A DNA stretch of 64,000 nt, from positions 62,001 through 126,000 of the forward strand of contig CAMWXJ010000003.1 in assembly GCA_947178215.1 (NCBI GenBank), written 5' to 3'. This DNA comes from an uncultured Porphyromonadaceae bacterium. Lineage in GTDB: Bacteria > Bacteroidota > Bacteroidia > Bacteroidales > Muribaculaceae. The position numbers and the translations under genes are program-made. A model generated the notes under the pieces. The model saw only the letters and a list, made by a program, of their open reading frames with translations, ran no database searches and had not been told where the DNA came from. Below are positions 1-7,943 of this stretch, in pieces (position 1 is the first letter of the stretch; each line of letters starts with the position of its first letter).

Positions 1-1043
1 GCCCATGTGTGGCCCCCGATAAGTCCCGTCACGCGGTCTTTCATGCCGCGTGTCACCAGAGCGTCGACTACGCTTTTTATCGGCGGGAAAAGGGTCTCGG
101 AATATGTGGGCGATGCTATTATAAGCCCCTTGTGGGTGAATATGTCGGCGAGGATATAGCTCAGGTCGCTTATCGCGGCGTTGTGTACCGCTATGTCTTT
201 CACACCGCGCGCCGCGAGGGTGGCGGCGGCCTCCTCGACCATAAGCTCGGTATTGCCGTACATGGAGCCGTAGACGATGGTCACGCCGTTGTCAAACGGC
301 TCGTAGCGGCTCATGCGATCGTAATATGCACCCACCTCGCGCATCCTTTCGCGCCACACCGGGCCGTGGGTCGAGGCGAGAGTGGATATTTCAAGGCTTT
401 TAAGCTTGGTGAGGGCGCGCTGCACAAAGCGGCCATACTTGCCCACGATGGCGCTGTAATAGCGTATCATCTCGGGGAAATAGCGCGTGGCGTCCATGTC
501 GGTGTCTACCACGGCGCCGTTGAGCGCGCCGAAGCAGCCGAAGCCGTCGCCCGAGAAGAGCACGCCGTCGCAGGCGAGGAAAGTCATCATCGTCTCGGGC
601 CAGTGCACCATGGGAGTGAAATGAAACGACAACGCGACGTCGCCGCCAAGCGGCAGAGTGTCGCCATCCTTGACCGTCATGGTCGGGGCTTCGATGCCGT
701 AGTAGCCGGCCACCATGTTGACAGTCTGGGTGTTGCCCACAATCACCATGTCGGGATAAGCGTTGAGCAGCAGAGAGATAGCCCCCGAGTGGTCGGGCTC
801 CATATGATTGATTACCAGATAGTCGGGTGCGCGTCCGTCGGTGAGGCGGTTGATATGCTCTATCTGCTTCAAGGCATGTCCGGCCTCCACTCCGTCAATC
901 ACGGCAATCTTGTCGCCGCCTGTCACGAGATAGGAGTTGTAGCTGACGCCAAGCGGCAGCGGCCACAGCGATTCAAAGCGATGAAGGGTGCGGTCGTTGA
1001 CACCGATATAATGTACATGTCGTGAAATCTGCGCTACATTCAT
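1..1043 (-). CDS. FprA-type flavodiiron protein (3' end outside window)
   Basis: This is an A-type flavoprotein that reduces oxygen or nitric oxide at a di-iron site in the cytoplasm of anaerobes. About 347 codons are present from the ATG at 1043, and the C-terminus is cut by the window start. The N-terminal part is a metallo-beta-lactamase-like di-iron domain with the motif NHMEPDHSG, followed by MVHWPETM and SGDGFG, which match iron ligands of the family. After about residue 255 a flavodoxin-like domain starts (VYGSMYGNTE binds the FMN phosphate). The family is usually about 400 residues, so only about 50 are missing. A candidate promoter box lies 160 bases upstream. Electron donor and true substrate cannot be read from the sequence. 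The long open frame on the opposite strand is a shadow. Confidence 0.93.
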   Translation of the reverse strand, partial: MNVAQISRHVHYIGVNDRTLHRFESLWPLPLGVSYNSYLVTGGDKIAVIDGVEAGHALKQIEHINRLTDGRAPDYLVINHMEPDHSGAISLLLNAYPDMVIVGNTQTVNMVAGYYGIEAPTMTVKDGDTLPLGGDVALSFHFTPMVHWPETMMTFLACDGVLFSGDGFGCFGALNGAVVDTDMDATRYFPEMIRYYSAIVGKYGRFVQRALTKLKSLEISTLASTHGPVWRERMREVGAYYDRMSRYEPFDNGVTIVYGSMYGNTELMVEEAAATLAARGVKDIAVHNAAISDLSYILADIFTHKGLIIASPTYSETLFPPIKSVVDALVTRGMKDRVTGLIGGHTW

Positions 1044-1203
1044 TGTGTATGGTAGTATGTGTTTTGGTAGTATGTGTTTATTGTACCTGTTAAAACTGAC
1101 TCAGCTCAGCCACTGCGGCGGCACAAGCTTCAGGGATGCCGACGTGTCGTTTCACATTACACTTTTATAATGACTGTAAGACCGAGTAGTTTGTTATGCA
1201 CCG

Positions 1204-1211
1204 CAAAATTA
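1204..1211 (-). promoter_or_regulatory. Candidate -7 box for the flavodiiron gene
   Basis: Read on the minus strand this is TAATTTTG, which fits the Bacteroidetes TAnnTTTG box. No TTG is seen at the expected upstream distance, so it is weak. It would give a leader of roughly 150 bases. Confidence 0.35.
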
Positions 1212-1282
1212 CACAAAAATTCTTTTCATCCCTTACTTTTCGTGATTTAGCCTGCCGCCCGCGCCCCGCCGGCAGGAATCGA

Positions 1283-1320
1283 AAGCGGCCCGGACCTCGA
1301 AATCGAGGCTCGGGCCGCTT
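1283..1320 (-). terminator. Hairpin terminator after the PCMD-like gene
   Basis: A long inverted repeat (AAGCGGCC...GGCCGCTT, nearly perfect over 17 pairs with a short AT loop) lies 25 bases past the stop of the minus-strand gene at 1346-2704. There is only a short T-rich tail. Between 1044 and 1345 nothing else is seen apart from this hairpin and the candidate promoter box. Confidence 0.65.
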
Positions 1321-1345
1321 GTATAGAGCGTATCCGCAGAGGATA

Positions 1346-2704
1346 TCAGCGGACGAGAATCTTCTTCACATCGTTGCCTTGACGACGGATGTAGATGCCG
1401 GGGGCGAGGGCGTCGCCGCTTACGCGCACACCGTTGAGGTTGTAGAACTCTACGGGAGCATTGGCCGAGTCAATCTCAATGCCGTTGATTGCTGCCGCGC
1501 CCTGGCCGTTGAATGTGCACTTGATAGGCATACCCATCCATACCACGTCAATCACGAAGCTGGCCGCACCCTTTCCGTCAACGGTGCCGTTGAGCGTTAC
1601 ATCGGCTTCTAACTCGCCGTCCAAGAGGCTGAGCGCGGGGTCGTGGCAGGTGTAGGTGTCGACACCGTCGGTGGTGGTGCGGGTAACGCCGTCGAGCTTA
1701 ATGTCGCCCACGCTGCCGATGTCGCCGAGAGTGAGGTCAGGCAGGAGGAAAGTGAAAGTGCCGTCGGTATTCTCGGTAATAAAGATAGAGGTGTTGACAG
1801 GCTCGTCGGTTAACGAATCACCGTCCATCTCTACTTCAAGCTGGCCATTGTATTCCTCGCCCGTATTCTCTGTGTCGCCGTACACGCAGTAAACGTTGTC
1901 GATGGTAAGGCTATTGCCGGCCTCGATGTCGGCTGCATCGCCGAAGTAGTCGTTGGCGGCGAAGATGACGTTGATATGCTCGGGAGTAGCGTCAGAGAGA
2001 TATTCTATCGTAACCTTGCCCTGCTTCCATTCGCTTGTCACATCTTCAATCTTGACGATAGCTTTACCTATCAGCTCGGCATCGTCGGACTCGGTTACTT
2101 CGCCACCCACTTCTGTAGCCATATCAAGGATTGCACGATCACGATCAATCATATCAACTACTGTCGGAGCACCTGAAATATTTCCGGGTACATCCTTCTG
2201 GGTATAGGTACCTTTCCAGAGATAGACCACGACGGTTGCGGGCTGAGTGTTGCCCTCTTCGCCGAGTTCGCGCTTATACATAAAGGTGATTTCGGTGGGA
2301 CGACCTGTGAAGTCAATACCGCCGAATGTGCCGCCATCGTTGCCACCGGTCACTTCTGATGTAGACCATGTTGTGCCGAGAGTAACATAACCCGGCACAA
2401 TCTGTTCCTTCATAATTGAATTGGGTGAGTTATAAACCTTTACAGCACCTTCAGAATCATAACCTTCAGCTTTGTCACCAACTTTAGTTGCACCCAAATT
2501 CTTGCCCATTAGATTCATACCAATGACATTGCTTATGGTCCAATTTTCAGGTGTTATGCCACAGGCAGACTTATTGTCGGTAGAAGTCCAGGGTATGCAG
2601 TCAACGAAGGGCTCTTCGAACCCGCTGTTGGGGAGCTGGGGGTCCTGGGCTATAGCAGGGAGCAGTGCGAGGCTGCACCCGAGTGTGAGGTAGAATTTTC
2701 TCAT
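1346..2704 (-). CDS. Secreted PCMD-like / calycin-like protein with C-terminal sorting-type tail
   Basis: The protein has 452 residues. It begins with a signal peptide (MRKFYLTLGCSLALLPAIAQ) and a mature start DPQLPNSGFEEPF that resembles Bacteroidetes PCMD (putative carbohydrate metabolism) proteins, which usually carry beta-sandwich carbohydrate-binding-like folds. The region from about 290 to 395 looks like the calycin-like barrel domains found in these secreted proteins. The last 35 residues (EFYNLNGVRV...PGIYIRRQGN) have the form of a Por/type IX secretion tail: YNLxGxxV, then PGIYI, then a basic end. Domain names are from memory and moderate in certainty; the substrate is unknown. It lies 75 bases after alaS, so it may be read from the alaS promoter; no clear promoter of its own was found. 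Confidence 0.7.
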   Translation of the reverse strand: MRKFYLTLGCSLALLPAIAQDPQLPNSGFEEPFVDCIPWTSTDNKSACGITPENWTISNVIGMNLMGKNLGATKVGDKAEGYDSEGAVKVYNSPNSIMKEQIVPGYVTLGTTWSTSEVTGGNDGGTFGGIDFTGRPTEITFMYKRELGEEGNTQPATVVVYLWKGTYTQKDVPGNISGAPTVVDMIDRDRAILDMATEVGGEVTESDDAELIGKAIVKIEDVTSEWKQGKVTIEYLSDATPEHINVIFAANDYFGDAADIEAGNSLTIDNVYCVYGDTENTGEEYNGQLEVEMDGDSLTDEPVNTSIFITENTDGTFTFLLPDLTLGDIGSVGDIKLDGVTRTTTDGVDTYTCHDPALSLLDGELEADVTLNGTVDGKGAASFVIDVVWMGMPIKCTFNGQGAAAINGIEIDSANAPVEFYNLNGVRVSGDALAPGIYIRRQGNDVKKILVR

Positions 2705-2772
2705 ACAGTGAAACGTGATTTGTGAGAGGATTAAGTTTATTTTATGACATTGTTGCTGTCGGGGCGCTCCCC

Positions 2773-2794
2773 GGCGCTATCAGTCGATAGCGCC
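2773..2794 (-). terminator. Hairpin at the alaS stop codon
   Basis: A perfect 9-bp stem (GGCGCTATC / GATAGCGCC) with a 4-base loop overlaps the alaS stop codon. A second small GC hairpin (GGGGCGCTCCCC) follows. There is no T tract, so it may be an attenuating or RNA-end-protecting hairpin rather than a full terminator. Confidence 0.4.
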
Positions 2795-5404
2795 GAGAAG
2801 TGCGTCGAATGCTGCTGAAATGGCGTCGCCGTCCTTGCCACCGGCCTGAGCGAAGCCGGGCTGACCGCCGCCGCCGCCTTTAATGAGCTTGGCTGCCGTG
2901 CGTACTATTGTGGCGGCGTTGAGGCCGTGAGCGGTAAGGTCGTCGGTCACCATGACGGTGAGGAGCGGCTTGCCGCTGATGTCGGTTGTTGCTGCAACGA
3001 AGGCTGTGTTTTCGGGCGACTTGGCGCGCACGGCAAAGGCCACAGCCTTAACAGCGTCGGGCACATGCTTGCCGTTGAGGGCCACGAGTTTCACACCCGA
3101 TGCTGTCTGGCGAGCCTTGGCGATGAGGCCGTCGGCCATATGGGCGACACGCTCCTTGAAGTAGTCCTCCACCTGACCGCGGAGCTCCGAGTTCTCGTCG
3201 AGGGCGCGGTGTACGGCTGCCGTGATGTCATTGCTGCCGCCGAGCATGGTGCCTATTTCGTGCATGGTATCGCTCATCTTGTCGAGGGCGTCCTCCACGG
3301 CACGACCTGTAATGGCCTCGATGCGACGGATGCCTGCGGCGATAGAGCTCTCTGACACGATGCGTATCATGCCAATGTTGCCGGTGTTGGCCACGTGGGT
3401 ACCGCCGCAAAGCTCTACCGACTCGCCGTAGCGGATTACGCGGACCTCCTCGCCGTATTTCTCGCCAAAGAGAGCCATGGCGCCCATGGCGCGGGCCTCG
3501 GCGATAGGCAGATTGCGGTGCTCGTCGCGGGCAATGGCGCGGCGCACGTTGCGGTTGGCGATATGCTCTACCTCGCGCAGCTGCTCGGGGGTCACTTTCT
3601 GGAAGTGCGAGAAGTCGAAGCGGAGCAGGTCGGGGCTTACAAACGAGCCTTTCTGCTCAACGTGGGTGCCGAGCACCTGACGTAGCGCATGGTGGAGCAG
3701 GTGGGTGGCTGTATGGTTGGCCGAGGTGGCCTCGCGGGCTTCCTCGTCGATAGTGGCGGTAAAGGTGGCGCCGGGGTCGGAGGGGAGAGTGAGTGTCAGG
3801 CACACTGGCAGACCGTTCTCACGCTTGGTGTCGTAGACCTCGATTGTCTCGCCGTCGCCGTTGGAGAGGGTGCCGCGGTCGCCTACCTGGCCGCCCATCT
3901 CGGCATAGAACGGGCTTACTGACAGCACGAGCTGATAATATTCCTGCTTCTTCTGCTTCACCTTGCGGTAGCGGAGGATATGGGTGGGTGTGGAGGTGAC
4001 GTCGTAGCCCACAAACTCCGGCTCGCCCTCGCGAATGGTGACCCAGTCGGTAGCCTCGGTGGCGGCGGCATTGCGTGCGCGGGCTTTCTGTGCAGCCATC
4101 TCGGCATCAAATCCGGCCTGGTCGAGCGTCATGCCATTCTCTTTGAGGATAAGCTCGGTGAGGTCGAGGGGGAAGCCGTAGGTGTCGTAGAGAGTGAAAG
4201 CCTCCTTGCCGGTGATTTCGGTGCGGCCCTCGCGGCGTGCCTCGGCGATAGAGCCGTCGAGCAGACGGATGCCGTTGTCGAGGGTGCGGAGGAAAGCGTC
4301 TTCCTCCTCCTTGATGACCTTGATGATAAGGTCGCGCTGTGCGGGGAGCTCGGGATAGGCCTCGCCCATGGAGTCGATGAGTGTGTCGACGAGGCGGTAC
4401 ATGAACGCCTGCTTCTGGTCGAGGAAAGTGTAGGCGTAGCGCACTGCGCGGCGCAGGATGCGACGGATCACATAGCCGGCCTTGGCATTGGAGGGGAGCT
4501 GCGAGTCGGCGATAGAGAATGCGATGGTGCGCACGTGGTCGGCAATAACACGCATGGCGATGTCGACTTTCGGGTCGTCGCCGTAACGCTTTCCCGAGAA
4601 GTTGCCGATGGTGGTTATCATCGGGGTGAACACGTCGGTGTCGTAGTTGGATGTCTTGCCTTGGAGTGCCATGCAGAGGCGCTCGAATCCCATGCCGGTG
4701 TCGATTACCTTAGCGGGGAGCGGTTCGAGGGAGCCGTCGGCCTTGCGGTTGTACTGCATGAACACAAGGTTCCATATCTCGATCACCTGCGGGTGGTCGT
4801 GGTTGACGAGCTCGGCACCCGGCTTGGCGGCGCGCTCCTCCTCGCTGCGGAGGTCGATATGTATCTCGGAGCAGGGACCGCAGGGGCCGGTGTCGCCCAT
4901 TTCCCAGAAGTTGTCGTGCTTGTTGCCGTTGATGATGTGGCTGGCGGGGAGATGCTTCTCCCAGTAGCCGGCGGCTTCGTCGTCGCGGCCGAGGCCCTCG
5001 TCGGGAGCGCCCTCGAATACCGTGGCATAGAGGCGGTCGGGGTTGAGGCCGAGCACGTCGACGAGATATTCCCAGGCCCAGTCGATAGCCTCGGCCTTGA
5101 AGTAGTCGCCGAAGCTCCAGTTGCCGAGCATCTCGAACATGGTGTGGTGGTAGGTGTCCATACCCACTTCTTCGAGGTCGTTGTGCTTGCCGCTTACGCG
5201 CAGACACTTCTGCGAGTCGGCTACGCGGGTGTGGCGGGCGGGAGCATTGCCGAGAATGATATCCTTGAACTGGTTCATGCCGGCGTTGGTAAACATCAGT
5301 GTGGGGTCATCCTTGATGACCATGGGTGCCGAGGGCACGATAGTGTGGCCTTTCTGCGCGAAAAAGTCTTTGAACGATTCGCGTATCTGCTTGGCTGTAA
5401 GCAT
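2780..5404 (-). CDS. alaS: Alanyl-tRNA synthetase
   Basis: This enzyme charges tRNA-Ala in the cytoplasm. The protein is 874 residues, the usual length. It starts [15 protein letters not shown], typical of the N-terminal class II catalytic domain, and continues with [11 protein letters not shown] and GNWSFGDYF. The editing domain has the zinc ligands HTATH and CGGTH. The C-terminal DHHA1 domain has a glycine-rich stretch ([14 protein letters not shown]). The frame stays open 81 codons further upstream, but that extension has no homology to AlaRS and would run across the promoter and into the divergent MerR gene. The ATG at 5404 is therefore chosen. A promoter with both elements lies 64-94 bases upstream. 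Confidence 0.98.
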   Translation of the reverse strand: MLTAKQIRESFKDFFAQKGHTIVPSAPMVIKDDPTLMFTNAGMNQFKDIILGNAPARHTRVADSQKCLRVSGKHNDLEEVGMDTYHHTMFEMLGNWSFGDYFKAEAIDWAWEYLVDVLGLNPDRLYATVFEGAPDEGLGRDDEAAGYWEKHLPASHIINGNKHDNFWEMGDTGPCGPCSEIHIDLRSEEERAAKPGAELVNHDHPQVIEIWNLVFMQYNRKADGSLEPLPAKVIDTGMGFERLCMALQGKTSNYDTDVFTPMITTIGNFSGKRYGDDPKVDIAMRVIADHVRTIAFSIADSQLPSNAKAGYVIRRILRRAVRYAYTFLDQKQAFMYRLVDTLIDSMGEAYPELPAQRDLIIKVIKEEEDAFLRTLDNGIRLLDGSIAEARREGRTEITGKEAFTLYDTYGFPLDLTELILKENGMTLDQAGFDAEMAAQKARARNAAATEATDWVTIREGEPEFVGYDVTSTPTHILRYRKVKQKKQEYYQLVLSVSPFYAEMGGQVGDRGTLSNGDGETIEVYDTKRENGLPVCLTLTLPSDPGATFTATIDEEAREATSANHTATHLLHHALRQVLGTHVEQKGSFVSPDLLRFDFSHFQKVTPEQLREVEHIANRNVRRAIARDEHRNLPIAEARAMGAMALFGEKYGEEVRVIRYGESVELCGGTHVANTGNIGMIRIVSESSIAAGIRRIEAITGRAVEDALDKMSDTMHEIGTMLGGSNDITAAVHRALDENSELRGQVEDYFKERVAHMADGLIAKARQTASGVKLVALNGKHVPDAVKAVAFAVRAKSPENTAFVAATTDISGKPLLTVMVTDDLTAHGLNAATIVRTAAKLIKGGGGGQPGFAQAGGKDGDAISAAFDALLGAID

Positions 5405-5467
5405 ATTTACTTTGTTGTTTGTTTGCTGGTCGTGTAATTGGCGGGAACAATGCCCCCAAATAAGCTG

Positions 5468-5498
5468 CAAAATTAACTTTTTTTCTTTACTTTTGCAA
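5468..5498 (-). promoter_or_regulatory. alaS promoter (TTG-N20-TAATTTTG)
   Basis: On the minus strand TTG (5498-5496) is followed after 20 bases by TAATTTTG (5475-5468), matching the Bacteroidetes sigma-70 promoter. It interleaves with the divergent MerR promoter box. Confidence 0.65.
5488..5495 (+). promoter_or_regulatory. MerR gene -7 box (TACTTTTG)
   Basis: TACTTTTG fits TAnnTTTG and lies 20 bases before the ATG of the MerR gene. No TTG is seen upstream at the expected distance. The box sits inside the spacer of the divergent alaS promoter, so the two promoters would interfere. Confidence 0.55.
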
Positions 5499-5515
5499 CG
5501 CAAAAAAGCCTGCCG

Positions 5516-5848
5516 ATGGAACGCCTTGAAAAGAACTATTACCGTATACGAGAGGTAGCTGAACTGCTTGACCTGCCGGAATCGACCCTGCGTTTCTGGG
5601 AGAGCCGCTTCACGCTGATAAAGCCCCGGCGCACCTCGTCGGGTCACCGGCTCTACACCCCCGCCGACATAGCCAAAATCGAGATGATAAAGTTTCTTGT
5701 CGACGACCGCGGCATGCGCCTCGAAGCCGCCGAAGAGCAGTTGCGCTCCAATCCCAAGGGGGTGGAGCGTCAGTCAGATGCAATCAACAGACTCCGTGTG
5801 GTGCGCGCCGAATTGCAGGCTATAATCGACTCTATTCCTGTTCGCTGA
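5516..5848 (+). CDS. Small MerR-family transcriptional regulator
   Basis: This is a 110-residue DNA-binding protein of the MerR family. Residues 10-30 ([20 protein letters not shown]) form the helix-turn-helix, and [11 protein letters not shown] at 38-48 is the wing. After that there is only a short helical region (about 50-110) for dimerisation, with no effector-binding domain and no conserved cysteine cluster. Such short MerR proteins are common in Bacteroidetes and their ligand is unknown. Its last 17 bases overlap the end of the convergent ABC gene. Its promoter overlaps that of alaS, so mutual control is possible but not shown. Confidence 0.9.
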   Translation: MERLEKNYYRIREVAELLDLPESTLRFWESRFTLIKPRRTSSGHRLYTPADIAKIEMIKFLVDDRGMRLEAAEEQLRSNPKGVERQSDAINRLRVVRAELQAIIDSIPVR

Positions 5849-7253
5849 ACCGGCTGAGAGTGTAGCGGTGTGTCACACACGGCGGCAGCTCGTCGGGATT
5901 ATGCGTGACAAAAACGAGCGACGATCTGTCGCGGCGACACAGCGTGTCGACCACAGCTATCGCGGCCGCCTTGCGCGCGCTGTCGAGCCCGTGAAGCGGC
6001 TCATCGAGGATGAGCAACCGCGGATTCTTGATGAGCGTGCGGGCAAGCAGGGCAAGACGCTGCTCGCCTGCCGAGAGGGTGTTGAGCCGCCTTTCGGCCA
6101 GGGCTTCGAGGCCAAAAAGACGTAGCCACCGCATTGCAAGCTCAGTCTGTTCGGGGCTTATGCGCCTGAACATGCCGGTAGTGTCGTTGAGACCCTGCGC
6201 CACCACGTCGACCACGCGGTTGTGTGCGCCGTTGAAGTAGAGATGCATCTCCGGCGAGATATAGCCGATAAGGCGCTTTATGTCCCAGATTGACTCGCCG
6301 GTGCCGCGACGGGAGCCAAATATGCTCACCGGGCGCGCGTAAGCCTGCGGATTGTCGGCGTGGATAAGACTCAGCAGCGTGGACTTGCCGCATCCGTTGG
6401 GGCCGGAGAGAGCCCAGCACTCCCCCTGCCTCACGCTCCACGTCACCGACGGGATGAGCAGGCGTCCGGCCGATGTGACGGGGCAAGCGTCGAAACTGAA
6501 CACCTCCCCCTCCCCTTCGTGTCGCCGCTCCCCTGCCGGCGCGGGCACCGCCGACGTGTCGACACTATAATCAAACAGCGGGGCAGGATCGGTTCCCGGG
6601 GGCAGTATGCGGCACCGGTCCATGACTATCACGCTGTCGGCCCACTCGGGTATGTCGGCGGGGTCGGGAATAAGCAGCATAAGGCTCGTGACACCCTCGG
6701 CAGCGACCGATTGGAGCGCCGTGTCGACGGCCCGGCGTCCCGACGGGTCGAGGCCGATATAAGGATTGTCGAGCACGAGCATTGTCGGCGAGTCGAGCAA
6801 CGCATTGGCCAGAAGAAGCTTGCGCAGCTCCCCCGACGACAGGTAGTTGACTCTCTTGGCCGGTAGCGACTCAATGCCGAAAAGGGCCGAAAGGACGTGC
6901 CAGCGGTCGAGCGACAGCCGGTCGCCGAGCAACTCGGCCACAGTGGGCACCTCGTCGTTCATCGTGGCCTCGTAGCGCTGTTGATAATACTCGGCCTTGA
7001 AGCCCGACAGCGAATGAATGTCGCTGAACTCCATGATTGTCACCACCGGCGAGGAGACATGGGCCGTTATGCGGTTGGTCATAAAGTTGCGCCCGCTGCG
7101 TATGATGCGCGCGAGACTCGACTTGCCCGCTCCGTTGGGTCCGACAACGACTGTGACACCCCTTAAAATATCAATCGCCTCGCCCTCGGGCAAAGCGATT
7201 TCAACGCCCGTGTAGCGCACAACGGGCGGCAATATCGTAAACAGCTTATCCAT
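5832..7253 (-). CDS. Tandem ABC ATPase, ModF/PhrA-like
   Basis: The protein has 473 residues and two ABC ATPase domains but no membrane segment. Domain 1 has Walker A GPNGAGKSS (38-46), signature YLSSGELRK and Walker B MLVLDNPYIGLD, where asparagine (N163) replaces the usual catalytic glutamate. Domain 2 has GPNGCGKST, signature TLSAGEQRL and intact LLILDEPLHGLD. This layout resembles ModF/PhrA proteins, whose job is poorly known (linked to molybdate uptake or photorepair in other bacteria). Its ATG directly abuts the stop of the upstream outer-membrane gene, so it is translated as the last gene of the five-gene operon. It overlaps the MerR gene tail to tail by 17 bases. Confidence 0.88.
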   Translation of the reverse strand: MDKLFTILPPVVRYTGVEIALPEGEAIDILRGVTVVVGPNGAGKSSLARIIRSGRNFMTNRITAHVSSPVVTIMEFSDIHSLSGFKAEYYQQRYEATMNDEVPTVAELLGDRLSLDRWHVLSALFGIESLPAKRVNYLSSGELRKLLLANALLDSPTMLVLDNPYIGLDPSGRRAVDTALQSVAAEGVTSLMLLIPDPADIPEWADSVIVMDRCRILPPGTDPAPLFDYSVDTSAVPAPAGERRHEGEGEVFSFDACPVTSAGRLLIPSVTWSVRQGECWALSGPNGCGKSTLLSLIHADNPQAYARPVSIFGSRRGTGESIWDIKRLIGYISPEMHLYFNGAHNRVVDVVAQGLNDTTGMFRRISPEQTELAMRWLRLFGLEALAERRLNTLSAGEQRLALLARTLIKNPRLLILDEPLHGLDSARKAAAIAVVDTLCRRDRSSLVFVTHNPDELPPCVTHRYTLSRFSEQE

Positions 7254-7943
7254 TTACTTGACTTTGAAGTAATAGCCAAGCGTCACCATTACCGAGGTGC
7301 CGCGCGACGACGAGAATGTGTCGCTCTTGTGCGACGGGAATATCGAGCCAAGTCCGAAATAGTAGCGGCCCTCTATAAACACCGAGTGGCGTCCGAAAAA
7401 CATCTCGCAGCCGGCGCCGGCCTGGATTCCGTAGTCAAATTTGTTGTGCACGTCGAGCGACAGCTGCTCAGTGCGTCGGTAGCGCGACGGAAATCCATTT
7501 ACATCGTCGGGGTTCATGTAATCGAAGTCGGCCTTGATTTTGTCGCCGAGGAGATATGACACCGACGGGCCGAGATTGACAAAGCATTTCACCTTGCGTG
7601 AGCCGAAATAGATATGCGTCAAAATCGGCATCTCGATATAGGTGAGAGTGCGGTCGTAGTGGAACTGGTCACGGTAGTCGTCGCCGAAGTCCTCGCGCCA
7701 GCCGCGTTGAGTCACGACAATCTCGCCGATGAGGCCGAAGAGCTTCTCTTCGGTGTAACGCAACGATATGCCGGCGGTCTTGCCGGGAAGCATCGACTGC
7801 TTCACCGACGGCGCGAACTCCATGCGGCTCATGGTGACGCCCGCACGGCCGCCTATCCAGAAATGAGGATCGTAGGAACGCTGGGCTACGGCGCCAACGG
7901 CGACGCACAGCATCAGCGACATTATGATGACAATACGTTTCAC
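7254..7943 (-). CDS. PorT-like outer-membrane beta-barrel protein
   Basis: This 229-residue protein has a signal peptide (MKRIVIIMSLMLCVAVGAVAQ) and a glycine- and aromatic-rich body with alternating strands that ends in a typical barrel strand (SVMVTLGYYFKVK). It resembles the porin/PorT-family eight-strand barrels of Bacteroidetes. No catalytic motif is visible, and its role is structural or unknown. The start is GTG at 7943, overlapping the upstream TGA by four bases (GTGA), which favours coupled translation. An ATG eight codons in (about 7922) is possible but would shorten the signal peptide. Confidence 0.82.
   Translation of the reverse strand: MKRIVIIMSLMLCVAVGAVAQRSYDPHFWIGGRAGVTMSRMEFAPSVKQSMLPGKTAGISLRYTEEKLFGLIGEIVVTQRGWREDFGDDYRDQFHYDRTLTYIEMPILTHIYFGSRKVKCFVNLGPSVSYLLGDKIKADFDYMNPDDVNGFPSRYRRTEQLSLDVHNKFDYGIQAGAGCEMFFGRHSVFIEGRYYFGLGSIFPSHKSDTFSSSRGTSVMVTLGYYFKVK

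Noticed and set aside
3980-5437. Long open frame on the plus strand opposite alaS
   Set aside because: It lies wholly against a well-conserved gene, has no start signals and a low-complexity sequence. It is a shadow of the GC-rich codon pattern, as are similar long frames opposite the sus genes (e.g. 31091-32356) and 9-1025.
5405-5647. An 81-codon N-terminal extension of alaS
   Set aside because: It would cross the alaS promoter and the divergent MerR gene and has no likeness to AlaRS.
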